Assembly: GCA_039621445.1 (NCBI GenBank)
Contig: CP154955.1
Coordinates: 11,582,241 to 11,646,240 of the forward strand
Length of the DNA stretch: 64,000 nt
Origin: Euglena gracilis
Lineage: Eukaryota; Euglenida; Euglenophyceae; Euglenales
Direction of reading: 5' to 3'
A program made the position numbers and the translations under genes. Of this stretch, positions 10,383-23,200 are shown in pieces (within the stretch, counting starts at the first letter, position 1; the number at the start of each line of letters is the position of its first letter). The notes beneath the pieces were generated by a model. The model was not told where the DNA came from and ran no database searches. It was given only the letters and a program-made list of their open reading frames with translations.

Positions 10383-13300
10383 ATGGCACGTCCCAAGAAG
10401 GCCAAGGCCAAGGAACGGCTTGACAAGTACTACAAGCTCGCCAAGGAGCAGGGGCTGCGGGCGCGGTCGGCGTTCAAGCTGGTCCAGCTGAACCGGCGGT
10501 TTGGCTTCCTGCAGAAGGCGAGGTCCGCCTGCCCTCGCTTTCTCTTCATCGTTTGTTCATATTTTCAAAAATCCATGTTCCCTCCGAAAGAGGATTTCCA
10601 CTTGCTGTTGGTTGCATGTTCAGAGGTCCAACAGACCGGTCTTGGTACATAAGACACTAACCCCCACCCCCTCCATTCAGGTGCACGGGGTGCACATTAG
10701 TGGACTGTAGTTTCGGACCCTCAGGGTGTCACACTTTTTTTGGGCACTACCCGGAAGCAGTTCAGTGTGAAGTGGCTTTATAGGGCGCTTTTTTTTTTGG
10801 ACTTCACTTTCGGGCCCTTGGGGTGTGACACTTATTTGGGCACTGTGCACCATTTGGGCACTGCGCACTTAAATGGGGAGTTTAAATTCCTACATTTCCC
10901 CTCCTTGTCCAAAACACACTATGTTGTTGCCGCCACCATGTCGCCGACACATTTTGGGAAGGTACGGGGCGTTTTTCACTGAAGTATAATGGCGTTGACA
11001 CACCCCCTGTGTCAACAACATGTTCTTGGGACATTGCCTTGTTTTGGACAAGAGTGAGGTAATAACCCCCCGCCCAAATAATAACCCCCCCCCCCGGTTT
11101 ATTATTTGGACACCCGAAGTCGGGGTCCGCGGGGGTTTATCATTTGGGGGGGGGGGTTATTATTTGGGCGACCCGAAAACCCCTCCACAGGCTCCAATGG
11201 TCACTTTTTTGGCATTTTTGGGCTTTTTTGAAAATTGGGTGCTTTTTTGGCATATTTTCTGCACCAATTTGATCCATTTTTGTGACTTTTTTTTGCAACA
11301 TTTCTGCTAATTTTTGACTCTTTTTTCCTTTGCCCTCACACCTGCCAGAGGGGGGGGGTTATTATTTGGGCGGCCGAAGTCGATCCTCGGGGGGGGGGGT
11401 TATTATTTGGGGGGGTTATTATTTGGGGGGGGGGGTTATTATTTGGGGGGGTTTTACCAATAGATTGAACAACAGCAATATTTTATAGAATCCTTCTGCT
11501 TTTCTTTCTGTTTCCAGAAAGTGAAACAGCAAATCCGTATTGTGAAGCCCAGAGTATGAGAATAACTTATTTTGATACTGTTTTGTGTATTTTGTTTCCC
11601 ATTCTGTAGGACGCTGCTGGATTTGGGGGCTGCGCCAGGAGGGTGGCTGCAAATTGCGCAGAAGACAATGACGATTGCATCCACCATAGTTGGTGTTGAC
11701 CATCTGCTTGTCTGCCATCACTGAAGCCTACACCTTTTGCTTATTTAAATTTTTTTATTTCAAATTTCAAATTTCAGTGTATTCCAATTTTTTTTTACTG
11801 AATGTTCAATCCCTTTCCTTTGTTCATGGGAAGAAAGTCAATTTTTCCACATGGTTCTATCCTTGTTTGATAAGTCTGAAATTAATGTATGGTTTCGAGA
11901 CGGTGGATGCAATTCCTAGAGCAGCCAATCCGATGGCAGAGATCTGATGCCCATCAAACCCATCCCTGGTGTGAAGACCATCGTGGGGGATTTCCTGACA
12001 GAGAAGGTGCGGCGTACCATCAAGCAGAGCCTCGGCAACCGCAAGGTTTCAACTGTCTCAATTCCCGGCAGAAGATTGCATATCGTTTATTTGAAAGTGA
12101 CACACTTTTTCTTTTTTTTGTAACCCGCAGTTCAGGTTCATTTTGAATAGTTTATAGGCCAACCATGCCAAAGAGAATATTCCCTGCTGATTAATCATTG
12201 TTCTTTTTTTGTTTGATGTTTTTTGGTATTTGTTTTTCATTGGTGTTTGTTTTGCGTTTTTGACTGCAGTGAACCGTGAAATGTGGGACCTGGACTTGCG
12301 ACAGATTTTTTCCTCAAAGGCTAACATCCTTTCTTTAATTTTATATTTGATGTTTCCGCGATCTTTCAAAAATCTCGAGAAAAGACCCTCTATGTGGCCC
12401 TGATGAAATGAGATTTTGCCATGGGTTTTGGTATGTCCCAATTTTCTTCAAACCCATCGCGCAACGTTGGGCTATTTGTGCCTCATCCTGGGAAATAGTT
12501 GTTATTCTTTGGGACAAGAGATAAGCATGTTGCGCATCCCGCCAGACATGCCACCGCCGATCAGATCGCTGGAAATGGCAAAATTCAGGAGTTTTCATTT
12601 TTATTCAGAATTTAATTCATTTCATTTTCATTTATTTAATTGAATTTTCTGCGCTTTTGCAAAAGTAAGCTCAACGACCATGGTGCTGAGAAAGAAGGTG
12701 TGAACTTTGTGGTACGGTGTTTTTTTTTTCTGTAGCGACTGTAACCAGGGTTTTGATTAACGCTGGGATCATTGGTGGAAATGCAGGATGGAGGAATTTG
12801 GAAATTTGGGATGCCTCCAGCCCCCTCGCCCCGCCCGGCCAGGCGGACGTGGTGCTGCACGACGGGGCCCCCAATGTGTCCGGCGCGTGGGACAAGGATG
12901 CGTATGTGCAGAACGTGCTGGTGCTGACGGCGTGCAAGCTTGCGTGTGAGTTCCTCGTGAAGGGCGGCGTGTTCGTGACGAAGGTGTTCCGCTCCTCCGA
13001 CTACCCGAAGCTGATGTTCGTGAAGGAGCTGTTTGAGAAGGTGCGCTCCCTTGCCGTCCCTTTGCTCATTATCTGAATGGGAATCCCGCAAGCTGTATGC
13101 TTGATAGGGGGCGATCGACCTCCCCCCCTCCATCCTCGTGTGTGAGGCGGGTGGACCCAGATTTTGAGTTGCAAATTTTTCGTTCAGCGTCTGGAATTTG
13201 TCTTGTGAGTGACGTGGTGGGTGGGGGGATCGACCCCCCCCACCAGTCCTTTTCCCATCCCTGGCCTTGACTTCGGCCTTGCTGTGGTCATCCATGTTGT

Positions 13301-16300
13301 ACCTTTGGGGGAGGGTGACCAAGCTTATCTGGCTGCTTACCAATTTGGGGTGTACAGATAAATAACACCTAAATTGTAAAAACACACTTACAATGCCAAT
13401 TATATCTTATGCATGAATGATATACAATGCAACACATCCATCATATCACTTTTATATGATATCCCGTTCTGTATATGTTATTACGTTGCTTTATGGGGCC
13501 TCTGTTTTGAACGAATTTTGATTCACCACACATTCCCAACTTGGCATCACCCTCTCACCCCCTTCTCCCAGGCCCACGCCACCAAGCCAGAGTCCTCCCG
13601 GTTCACCTCCGCTGAGATCTTCATCGTATGCATCGGCTACACGCAGGGCTGTCTCCCCAACCAAAAAACACCTCTGTGGTGTCCTCAGGGGGATGCATTA
13701 CTGTCGGATTATTTTAATTACATGTCCCTGGAAATGCCTGCCTGGAAAATGACACCCGAGGCTACTATTCAGTCAGTCTGCAGAAAACCCGAGGCTTCTT
13801 AATCGGGTACCCGTGTGCGGCCCCAAAAAATCTTCGGCGCTTCGCACCGGGTGAAAAAAAAATCAGTCCTTTTGGATTTCTGTTGATGTGCAAATCACTC
13901 TTTTTTATGTGCCAAGCGTCCTCTGTCCCAACCCTCACCAAATGGTTCAAGAAACCGAAGTATTGCTAAGAGTTTGTGTGCTTGCAGTTTGCCAGCGCCT
14001 TGAACACGTGCGGCTGCCTGGGGGTGTTATTTGGATTTTGGCGGGAAATCCGAGGGGGGGGCTTCTAATTGGGGGGGGGTTCACTGTGGATGGGGGGACT
14101 GGGAGGGAGCAAGCCCTGGCCCCAAGGCCCCGCGCAGCGTGGACCCGAAGTTCTTCAACCCGAAGGAAGTGTTCGCAGAGATGGCGCCGAAGCCGGAGGA
14201 GGACAAGCCCCTCAAGGTGCGCTTGATGTGTTGGCGGTTGAACCTCCTCGGCTACCCCCCCCCCCCTTGGCTCATTGTCCCCTGGCTTGGACCCCCAGTG
14301 TGTTGGAGTTAATATCCCCCCAACTTGGCCTCCAAAGTTGCCCCCCAAAGTTGTCCCCCCCCCCGGATCGTTGGGTCCAACATGACTCGGACCAGTCAGC
14401 CGAGGGGGGGGTAGGTATGTTAATGATTGTTGATAAATTTTGACAAAACTTGAATCACTCATTTATCATCCACCGTCACCAACGGACATCCTGAGCTTGA
14501 TTCGATCGCATTTCCTCTCGAACTGGACAGCGCGCTGGCTGAGGCAGGCTTTTTCAAAGGGAAGAAACCCCCGCCTCGCCACTCTCTTGCCGTTGCCTGG
14601 CACCCAATGTCCCAAGCCCCCCCCCCCCGTTCCAGAAACGGCAGGTGATGAACCAGCTGGCCCGCGAGCTGGAGGCCAACCGCAAGAAGAAGGCCCCCCA
14701 GGCCGGTGCCGAACGGGGAGCTGGGAGGGCTGTTGCCACTCGGCCAGTTTCCCTCTGCCACTGATCTGGGTTTATGAATGTACCCCCCCCCCCAGTTATT
14801 ACACCCCCCCCCCCCGGGGTCCTGACGAAGGAGCAACAGCTTGGTACTGGGGACAGTGAATTGTCTGCGTGTTGTGGTGTGGGTGTTCATGCGCGCGCGT
14901 GTGTGTATGTGTGGTGTGTGGTGTGTTGGTTGTGTGCATGTGTGGGTGGGTGGCTGTGGCTCTGGGTGTGGGTGTGGGCGTGGGCGTGGGTGTGGGTGTG
15001 TGTGTGTGTGGGTGGGTGGGTGTGGGTGTGTGAGAGTGGGGTTCGTGAACCACCAGCCTGTGCCCAGCGGCTACGACGCGCCGGGGCTTCTGCTGTACAA
15101 GAAGGTGTCCATCACTGACTTCGTGATGGACGAAATGCCGGAGACCATGCTGCGCAACTACAACGAGATCACATTCGAGGACGACGGCAGCGAGGACCGG
15201 TGTGGGCCGGGCCCGGGTTTGGGCCCCTCAGCAAAACCCGGAGAACGCCACACTATCATGTGAAGCGATGCTGTGGACCTCGGACTGCAAAGCATGCGCT
15301 CAAGGCACCGGATCATGCTTTTCCTTCACCCCCTTTCCATTTATGGTTTAACCTTAAGCACCCAGGTAGTTCACTTTATCGACAGGCATGAGTACACCAA
15401 TTAGCCCCCCCCCCCAATTCATTTCAGTATGAGAGTTTGTCCTGTTTAAACAAGAATTGTTCTCTGCCATGGGACATGTGCGTGTGTGAGTGTGAGTGTT
15501 AGTGTTTGCTTGGTTTTGCCATTCTCTTCATGGGGCGTGCCTGTTGCATGGAAGCGGATCCCAGGAACCTGCCACGGAACCCCCCCCCCCGCCGCCATTT
15601 CTCGGCCCCGCAGGTTCAAGAGCAGCATGCACACCACGCCGCTGCTGCTGGAGGCGTGCAAGGACCTCAAGGTCCTGGGCATGTGGACCATGAAGAAGCT
15701 GCTGCAGTGGCAGGCGAGGGCCGGGGCCGCCTCAGAGCGATGGGGCGGGGGGCAGTGGGGTGGTGGTGTGTTCCCAAATTGGGGTGGCCCGCAAGTGTGA
15801 GGGAGTGGTTCCACACTGGTTTTGCAACGAATTTTGCGACACACTGGTGCCAGTGGTTTCCTCACTGCAATGCACCGTTGTTAGTGAATCAAGCCGTCCT
15901 CCTTTCTCAATCTCAATCTCTGGCTGTGTCCACCCCGGGCACCAGCTGCGCAAAGAAGAGAATGTCCGGATTGCACTCCAGCGTGGTGATGAGCCAGGTT
16001 TGAATGTCCTTTGAATGTCCCCCCCACATGCCACCCCTCAAACAGAGAAAGAGACAAACTCAGCTACGATGTGTGCACTGATCCCTTTCTGATGTCATTT
16101 TGGGAATACCACACTGGGCAGAGTGATTGTGCCAGTAAACAGGGAACAAATTTTTGTTTGCATTTTTGTAATTTTTGTTTTTGTTAATTTTGAAGGGTTT
16201 ACCAATTTTTTTTGCTAAGACTTTTGCAAGCCGTAAGTCTCAGATAATCAATTATATATTTTTCCACATGTTCGGCCTCCCCCCCTCAGTTTTCGACTTT

Positions 16301-16535
16301 TTTTTCTCATTTAGCAAAGGAAGACGAGATCGATTTGGATGCGAAGTCTGACAGCGACAAGGACATCGAAGAGCTGGAGGGCGAATTGGTATGACTGGGC
16401 AGACTAAATCGTCAAGTTTACTGTCGATTGAAGAGTTGCCAGCACGGATGTTCTGAAAGAGAACGTATGGATGGATGGATGGATGGATGGATGGATGGAT
16501 GCAAAGATGCCTGCATGTGTGCATGTATGTATGTT

Positions 16536-16566
<31 letters not shown>

Positions 16567-19500
16567 ATGTATGTATGTATGTATGTATGTATGTATGTAT
16601 GTATGTATGTATGTATGTATGTATGTATGTATGTATGTATGTATGTATGTATGTATGTATGTATGTATGTATGTATGTATGTATGTATGTATGTATGTAT
16701 GTATGTATGTATGTATGTATGTATGTATGTATGTATGTATGTATGTATGTATGTATGTATGTATGTATGTATGTATGTATGTATGTATGTATGTATGTAT
16801 ATATGTATGAATATATGTACGTACGTACGTACGCATGCATGTGTGTATGTATGTGAGCTCAAGGCTTTTTCGCCTCCAACTTTTGGGTGAGAAGCCCCAA
16901 CCCAGATGGGTTGGGGCTTTGCCCGTTTTCGGGTACCAATCCAGGTGTAGCCGGCAGCCAGCTGGAGCAGGGGGTCCTTCTGCCCCCCCCCCCCCTGGGA
17001 GGGGGCTGGACTGCAGCTAGTCCAAATTTGGATAGTGGAAATCCTTATTATATTATTTATTACGTAAGTGACCCCCCCCTGGGGTCCACTAACATGGCCA
17101 GCTAGTGGAATTTTTTTCCAGTGACCGGTGCAAAATTTTTTGGACCCCAAAACTTCTTAAAAACGTTGGCCATTTTTGGGATTTTTTTTGAACAATATCA
17201 GCCCAAAAACACAGAATATAACCTCAATTCCACCTCGGCGCACAGAGCCGGAGGAATTTTTTTTCCAGTTGGGGGACCCCCGGACCCCCCGGGGCGTGTA
17301 GCTAGTAAATGGCTGGCCAGTGGACCCCCCAGGGTCCTTAGGCAAAAGCCTGTTTGGTGGTTAAATATTTTGGGGGTTTTATTATTTGGGGGTTTTTCTA
17401 TGCGGAACTGCCTCCCTGCTCCCCCCCCCCCAGGCGGAGATCCAGAAGAAGCAGGAGCGGGCGATCAAGAAGGCGCGCCGCAAGGTGGTGGCCAAGAAGC
17501 TGAAGCAGGCGGTCTGGGGCTACAACAAGGACACCGCGGGCGGAGGTGCGCGCGTGCTGTGCCGCCTCGGTGCCTGGCGGATAGCGGATACTGGGGGGGG
17601 GGGCACCTCTCCTGCTCCTAGGTAGGTGATGAAAACCGCGGATTATCACCATGACCCCGGCCCAGTTCCCGGTATTTTTTCCCAGTCTCTAGCGACTGGA
17701 TCCCGAGTTTCCCAATCACCTTGATGTGACCCCCACCTCCCTGCCAGTCCCGGGTCCTTCCCCCCCGAGGGGGTCCACAGTGGGTGGGACTTCCCACCCC
17801 CCCCCCCCCCCCCGGGGGGCGATTCCGCGCCGGGTTGCGTCCTCATTTCCCGAAGGGTCAGTGATGTTTTTTTTGACATGCCACTGATGTGATCCGAACC
17901 CACACTGGGGTGGGGGTGGAGTTTTGATGGCTGACCGATGGCTTGGGCCAGTCCTCTCCCAGATGAAGGCCGAGAGGACTGGCGGAGAGGCTGAAATTTT
18001 TTCTAGATTATTTGGCTGATTTTGTTTGGTTTTGGGTGGGTGGCTGGGTCAACCCCCCCCTCCGGGAATTGTGCATGCTGTGCATGGTTGACGATGGATT
18101 GGGCCCGGGAAAACGTGCCCCCTGGGGGTTACTAAATGAATCTGCACGCTGATACCTCCATGGGCTGCGCACCTAAAATGTCGTTCTTTGACACGGAAGA
18201 CATTTTCCTTTGGCTTCAGAGGAGTCCATCTTCGACATTGCGGATGATACCAAGGATCTGGAAGAGAAACTTCGCATGATTGGGACCGAGGTGTCGCCCA
18301 CTGTTGCGTTCCAAAAATGGTTACAAAAATGGAAATCAAAAATGGGGCAAACGCCGTGAATACCGGTTAACCATATGCGAAACACATCACCGGGCTGGGT
18401 TGCAACTCGACATTATTCCGATGTGTGCGGTGCCGCAATTTTGGCTTTGCAAAGGTCAAAAGGGGTTGATTGATTTGAAGCGGCTTGTTGGCAAGTGTCA
18501 AGAGAGGTGAATTTCTATTTTCGGTTTAAGTGATATTCCGCCAAATCGTCACTTCGCAATCAAAGGTTCTCCTTTTCAAGTGGCGGGATTGGGGGTTCCA
18601 TTCCTTTTCAAGGACGCTGCGCGAGGTTAACACCAGTTTGCCAGAGGCATTGCGCCGGCTGTGTCGAATGCCTTGCCTCACCTCCAGTCACGATGAGGCT
18701 GCATTTTTCACGGTGCACTGATTTTGTGGGCGAACAGTCTGTCCAAATTCATTGTGGCATGTTTCCGCCTCATTGGTGTCGTTGGGTGGGAGAAAGGGCT
18801 GCACATGATGGCACACTGGGGGGGACTGACATAAGTGATTGGAACTTTTGGCAATGCCAAAAGTAAAAAAGAAAGTGATTGGAAAACGATCATTTTAAAC
18901 ACAGCTCCAAAGAAGATCCTCTAACTTGAAAGTTGTTGTCCAAACGGCCTGCTCTGGTGGTTTGTGGAAGTTGCCGCATCTAACTGGGAAAGGAACCACT
19001 CAGACTCTTATTATGAATGACCATTTGAGCAAAGCAAAATACTTTGTGTCAGGTGGCGACAACCAAAACTAGTGTTGGAAGGTGCCTGCACTTCCTGAGG
19101 GGGGTTCCTCGGTTCTAGTTTGGTTGGTCGGATGAAGTGGACACTCCCAGGAGAATGTTTTGATAACCGGCCACCAGTTGCATGTGTTTCGCACCGCCGA
19201 TGGCTTGGCATCTGCTGAATGCAACACTTTAGAGATTGGCATCATATCAGCATCCATTTTGGAACTTTGGCAATCTTGCTTCAGATATCATCAAGAAATC
19301 ATTGCTCCACTGCCCCCGATCCTTTTTAACTCCAAAACCCCCCAGGGGGTAGGTGGGCCCGCCCCCCCCCACCCCCCGGGGGGGTTTGGGCAGAGGCCCG
19401 AACCCCTGGTATGGGCCGCAGCGTGGGGCGCTGTTAGCATGATGGGATGGGCACCTCCGCACATCACCTTGGTTGGATGGGGGAAATCCGCCAAACAAGG

Positions 19501-20046
19501 CTTAACGACCCCCCCCCGGGGTCCAGCTCAGAGACTGGAAAAGGCTTCAACTCCCGTCCCCCACCCACCCACCCAGCCCAGCGCAGGACCCCATGGGGGA
19601 AACCACCCCAAAATGGGGCCATCGGAAGGCATTTCTCAAGAACCATTTTTTAAAAAACCATACAAGACAGACATCATACAGCTGTGTCATAAATAGGCTT
19701 CAGGATTGTGGGGGGGGGAGTGATGAGGGACATTGTCCCCCAGGGATAGATTGGACGCTTGTCGGTATCGAGGCAGGTGGTGTGGGGGGTTGGGTGGTAG
19801 GGGGGGACCGACCCCCCCCCCCCGGACATCCCATGCATCCCTGCCTCCCATGGATGCGTCGCAGGAGTACGACGACCACCACGACGTGCGGTTGCACGCG
19901 CACGTCCAGAAGCTGGGCGACATCCACCGCACCAAGCAGTTGGGCGAAGTCCAGGCCGGGCCGCAGGGATTGACGTCTTTTTTTTGGCCGTGTTTGACCA
20001 GGCAGCAGTTTCAGACGTTTCAAATTATCGCACGCGCGCGCGCGCG

Positions 20047-20108
<62 letters not shown>

Positions 20109-20154
20109 CACACACACAATACACACAACACACACAATACACACAACACACACA

Positions 20155-20189
<35 letters not shown>

Positions 20190-20215
20190 CAATACACACA
20201 ACACACACAACACAC

Positions 20216-20254
<39 letters not shown>

Positions 20255-23200
20255 TTCTATATTGCTTGCGGCAAGGGATGGGACCATCAGTGACTTTTCA
20301 GTGGCCGTTCTGCGGTTTTTTTATCAAGATGTGAGAACCACTCGGGGGTTAAGTGAATGACCCAGGACTCGGATCCCCCCGCCCACCAGCCCAACCCCCC
20401 AGGGGAGGAGGTACAGGGGATCCACTTTTGAGGTCAATTTGGGTCAAAATTTTTAGCGCTTCGCACCGAAATAGAGGCCCCCCCATTCAATCCCCCCCCC
20501 CCCGCGCAGGAGATTCAAGGTCAAAGTTCACCGGTGTTTTCGCGCTCCCCGCAGGAGGTGTCCTGTACTTTCAGGGCTTATTTTGGCCTAACTTCTAAAC
20601 CCTAACCCTGATCCTTTTCTGAATGACAATTGCTATCCTAACCTAACCCCTCTGCTAAAAAAAAACAACCAGAAATCCCCGAAAATAAATGCTTTCGAAA
20701 CCCCCATTAACTTGGTTTAAGCCAGTAACTTGCTTTCAGAAAGTGGACCTCCCCCCCACGTTAAACCACTGGGATCTCCCATTTGAAATAGTTTTGGAAC
20801 TTCCTGTTGAATGGTCAGAATCCTCCAATGCTGCACCTTTCTCAAGGGCGGCCAGATGACTTGAATTTTTGACTGGAAATATTATGGATTTTGATTATTC
20901 GGATGAGATTGGCTGGTAAGCTCAAACAATGAGTTCACTCTATGCTCACATGGTTCCAGACAAGGGGGGGGGGAATAATGGAAAATGTGTGAAATGTGGT
21001 GTGGTTCTGTTGACTTCTGATTCCTCCTCCTCCTCCTCCTCCTCCTCCTCCTCTAGCTCCTCTTCAGGGGCAGGGAGATATTCCGGTCCGGAATAAACCG
21101 GAATAAACCGGAATAACCGGAATAAAAGTGCCAAGCAATGGTATGAGAATTCTGCAAGACACAAAGGCAATGAAGGTGAAGTTTGATGTATTTGCATGTT
21201 TTACACAGTCAATCCCATGTCTGATGGATCGGATGAAGAGGGTGGGCCACCAATGAAAACGACAAGGTCTTCCAAAGGATAGGTGAATGAGGCACATTCA
21301 GATTTTCCCCAAGGGAGTGTTTTTTATTCGTGAAAGGATCTGACAACATGTGGTGTATTTTCTGCGGTCTTTGGCACGAAGCACGTGGCTTCTGCCAAAC
21401 ATAAAGGCGTGAAAGCTTCTGTGAACCCAGTTTGATCGATCTATCGTCTAGTCGGGCACCAAAGTTTTTGGTGTGCTTCATTTGCTTCTCTTCTCATACT
21501 TCAGAAGTGAAGCATGACGTTTCATAATCACAAGGAGCACACCTTCACTTTGCCCATTTCCCCCATGGTTGAATGCTTTTTTTTTGTTTGGATTTTATAC
21601 CCGCTTGTGTGGCTGCACTAAATGAATTTTTGCCACTGAGTTCTTTCCAAAGGAACGTGAACAAGGACAACATCAACGCTGATTTGACTGCAGCGTTTTT
21701 TGAGGGGGGCAGGGATCCCATGGGACAATGGATCATCCTTCAATCAGGTGGTTCCTTCACAAATACATTGATGAGCACGGCACGTTCAGGTTTTTCTGTG
21801 CCCTTTGTTTATTTTGGTTTGTATTTTTTCCAGTTCCAGGCCTGCATCCGATTGCGATAAGACCCGAATTTGACGAAATTGTTGAACAAGCATGTCCGGG
21901 ACCAGTCAATCACTTAGTCACTGCCCCCCCGGGGGGGGGGGGTGGGTGACTGGTTTTTTTCAGAGTGACTGACTGGTTTTTGGCCCGGACCCCCTCCCCT
22001 GGATGGGGGGGGGGGGTCGGCAAAAAACAGCCACAGTGCACACAGGGGGGGGGGTCGGCAAAAAACCAATAAAGGGACCTGGCGCCTTCGTCCTTCGGCG
22101 CTGGAAAAATTTTTGGCCTTTTTTTGCATGTTTTTGGTCAAATTTCCGGATTCCAGAGTGACCAACCCCTCCCCTCGGGGGGGGGGGGAGGAGTGACTGA
22201 CTGGTTTCACAAAAAAAGTGACTGACTGGTTTTTCGAAAAGTGGAGTGACCCCCCTCCCCCCCCCGGGGGTTGGTAAAAAATTGCATGTCCGGGACATCA
22301 AGCAAGCTCTTCAAGACGGCAGAAAACAGTTGTTTGCTGAACATGATGTTTGATGGGTGGCTGGACTCCATTGGCAACGAGCACCAATTTTTATCCATTT
22401 GTTTTTCCCGAAAAGGCGGGGGTCTGTTGTGGTGCGCAGACCAGCATCACCCGGGTGCAAAGTGACCACTTGGTGGGGCTGGGCGCCCAAGGAATGCATC
22501 CGTATTCCTGAAGCTGGGGTGAGCCCCTCGGCCCAGTTGTGCTAAACAAAATCCTAAGTCCAGACAGACAGAAATTGACTGGAATAAACCAGAATAAAAC
22601 CCCGGAATAAAATTCTCGGCCAGAATATCTCCCTGCCCCTGTCCTCCTCCTCCTCCTCCTCCTCCTCCTCCTCCTCCTCCTCCTCCTCCTCCTCCTCCTC
22701 CTCCTCCTCCTCCTCCTCCTCCTCCTCCTCCTCCTCCCTTTTTTTGACTGGGATGTTTCCCCAGACCTTAGACTGCATCCCAGCCTGGAGGAGACAACAC
22801 CGGCATCGAGCCCCTTGAAGAGGAAAGTGAGGAGGGTGTGCACACTCAACACCCTTAAATATTCATTGCAACGCCGTAATCTTTCAAGCCCAGGGACAAA
22901 AGAAGTTTCGCTCTGTTTCTTCAGGCGTCAAATGAATGAAAGAAAACATTGAAGACGCCCTCGAAACGTTTGGGAAATGTGGGTCATACCAGTAGCGACG
23001 GGGCAGAGCATCTCAAAACGTGGCTCTGTCACCCTTCCCTGCAGCCCCGATGATTCATTCCCCCCCCCCCTGACGATGCTGAAAAGAATGACGCTCGGGC
23101 GATCGGCGACAGTTTGTGGCGTGCTCTCCTTCGTGCGAGGGAGACTGAGAAACAGGTCCCTGGCATTCGTGACCGCCAACTCCCTGTGCATTCATTCCGA

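Larger units (their letters stand above)
19949..22792 (+). other. Probable nonconventional intron, SPB1 intron 14 (2.8 kb)
   Basis: Starts GTCCAGGCCGGG and ends CCCAGCCTGGAGGA: CAG at +4 to +6, CTG at -8 to -6, 8 of 9 terminal bases paired. The exon this predicts (22793-22835) encodes an acidic segment. It joins in phase, through a normal GTGTGC donor, to the acidic exon at 23279. The family is poorly conserved here, so support comes from signature and phase and not from homology. Confidence 0.6.

Noticed and set aside
16252-16890. Long ORFs on both strands of Tyr-Ile-His-Thr or Cys-Met-Tyr-Val repeats
   Set aside because: They are translations of a GTAT microsatellite.
20020-20287. Cys-Val and Thr-His repeat ORFs
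   Set aside because: They are translations of the AC array.
22391-22852. Poly-Arg and poly-Glu frames
   Set aside because: They are products of the CTC microsatellite.
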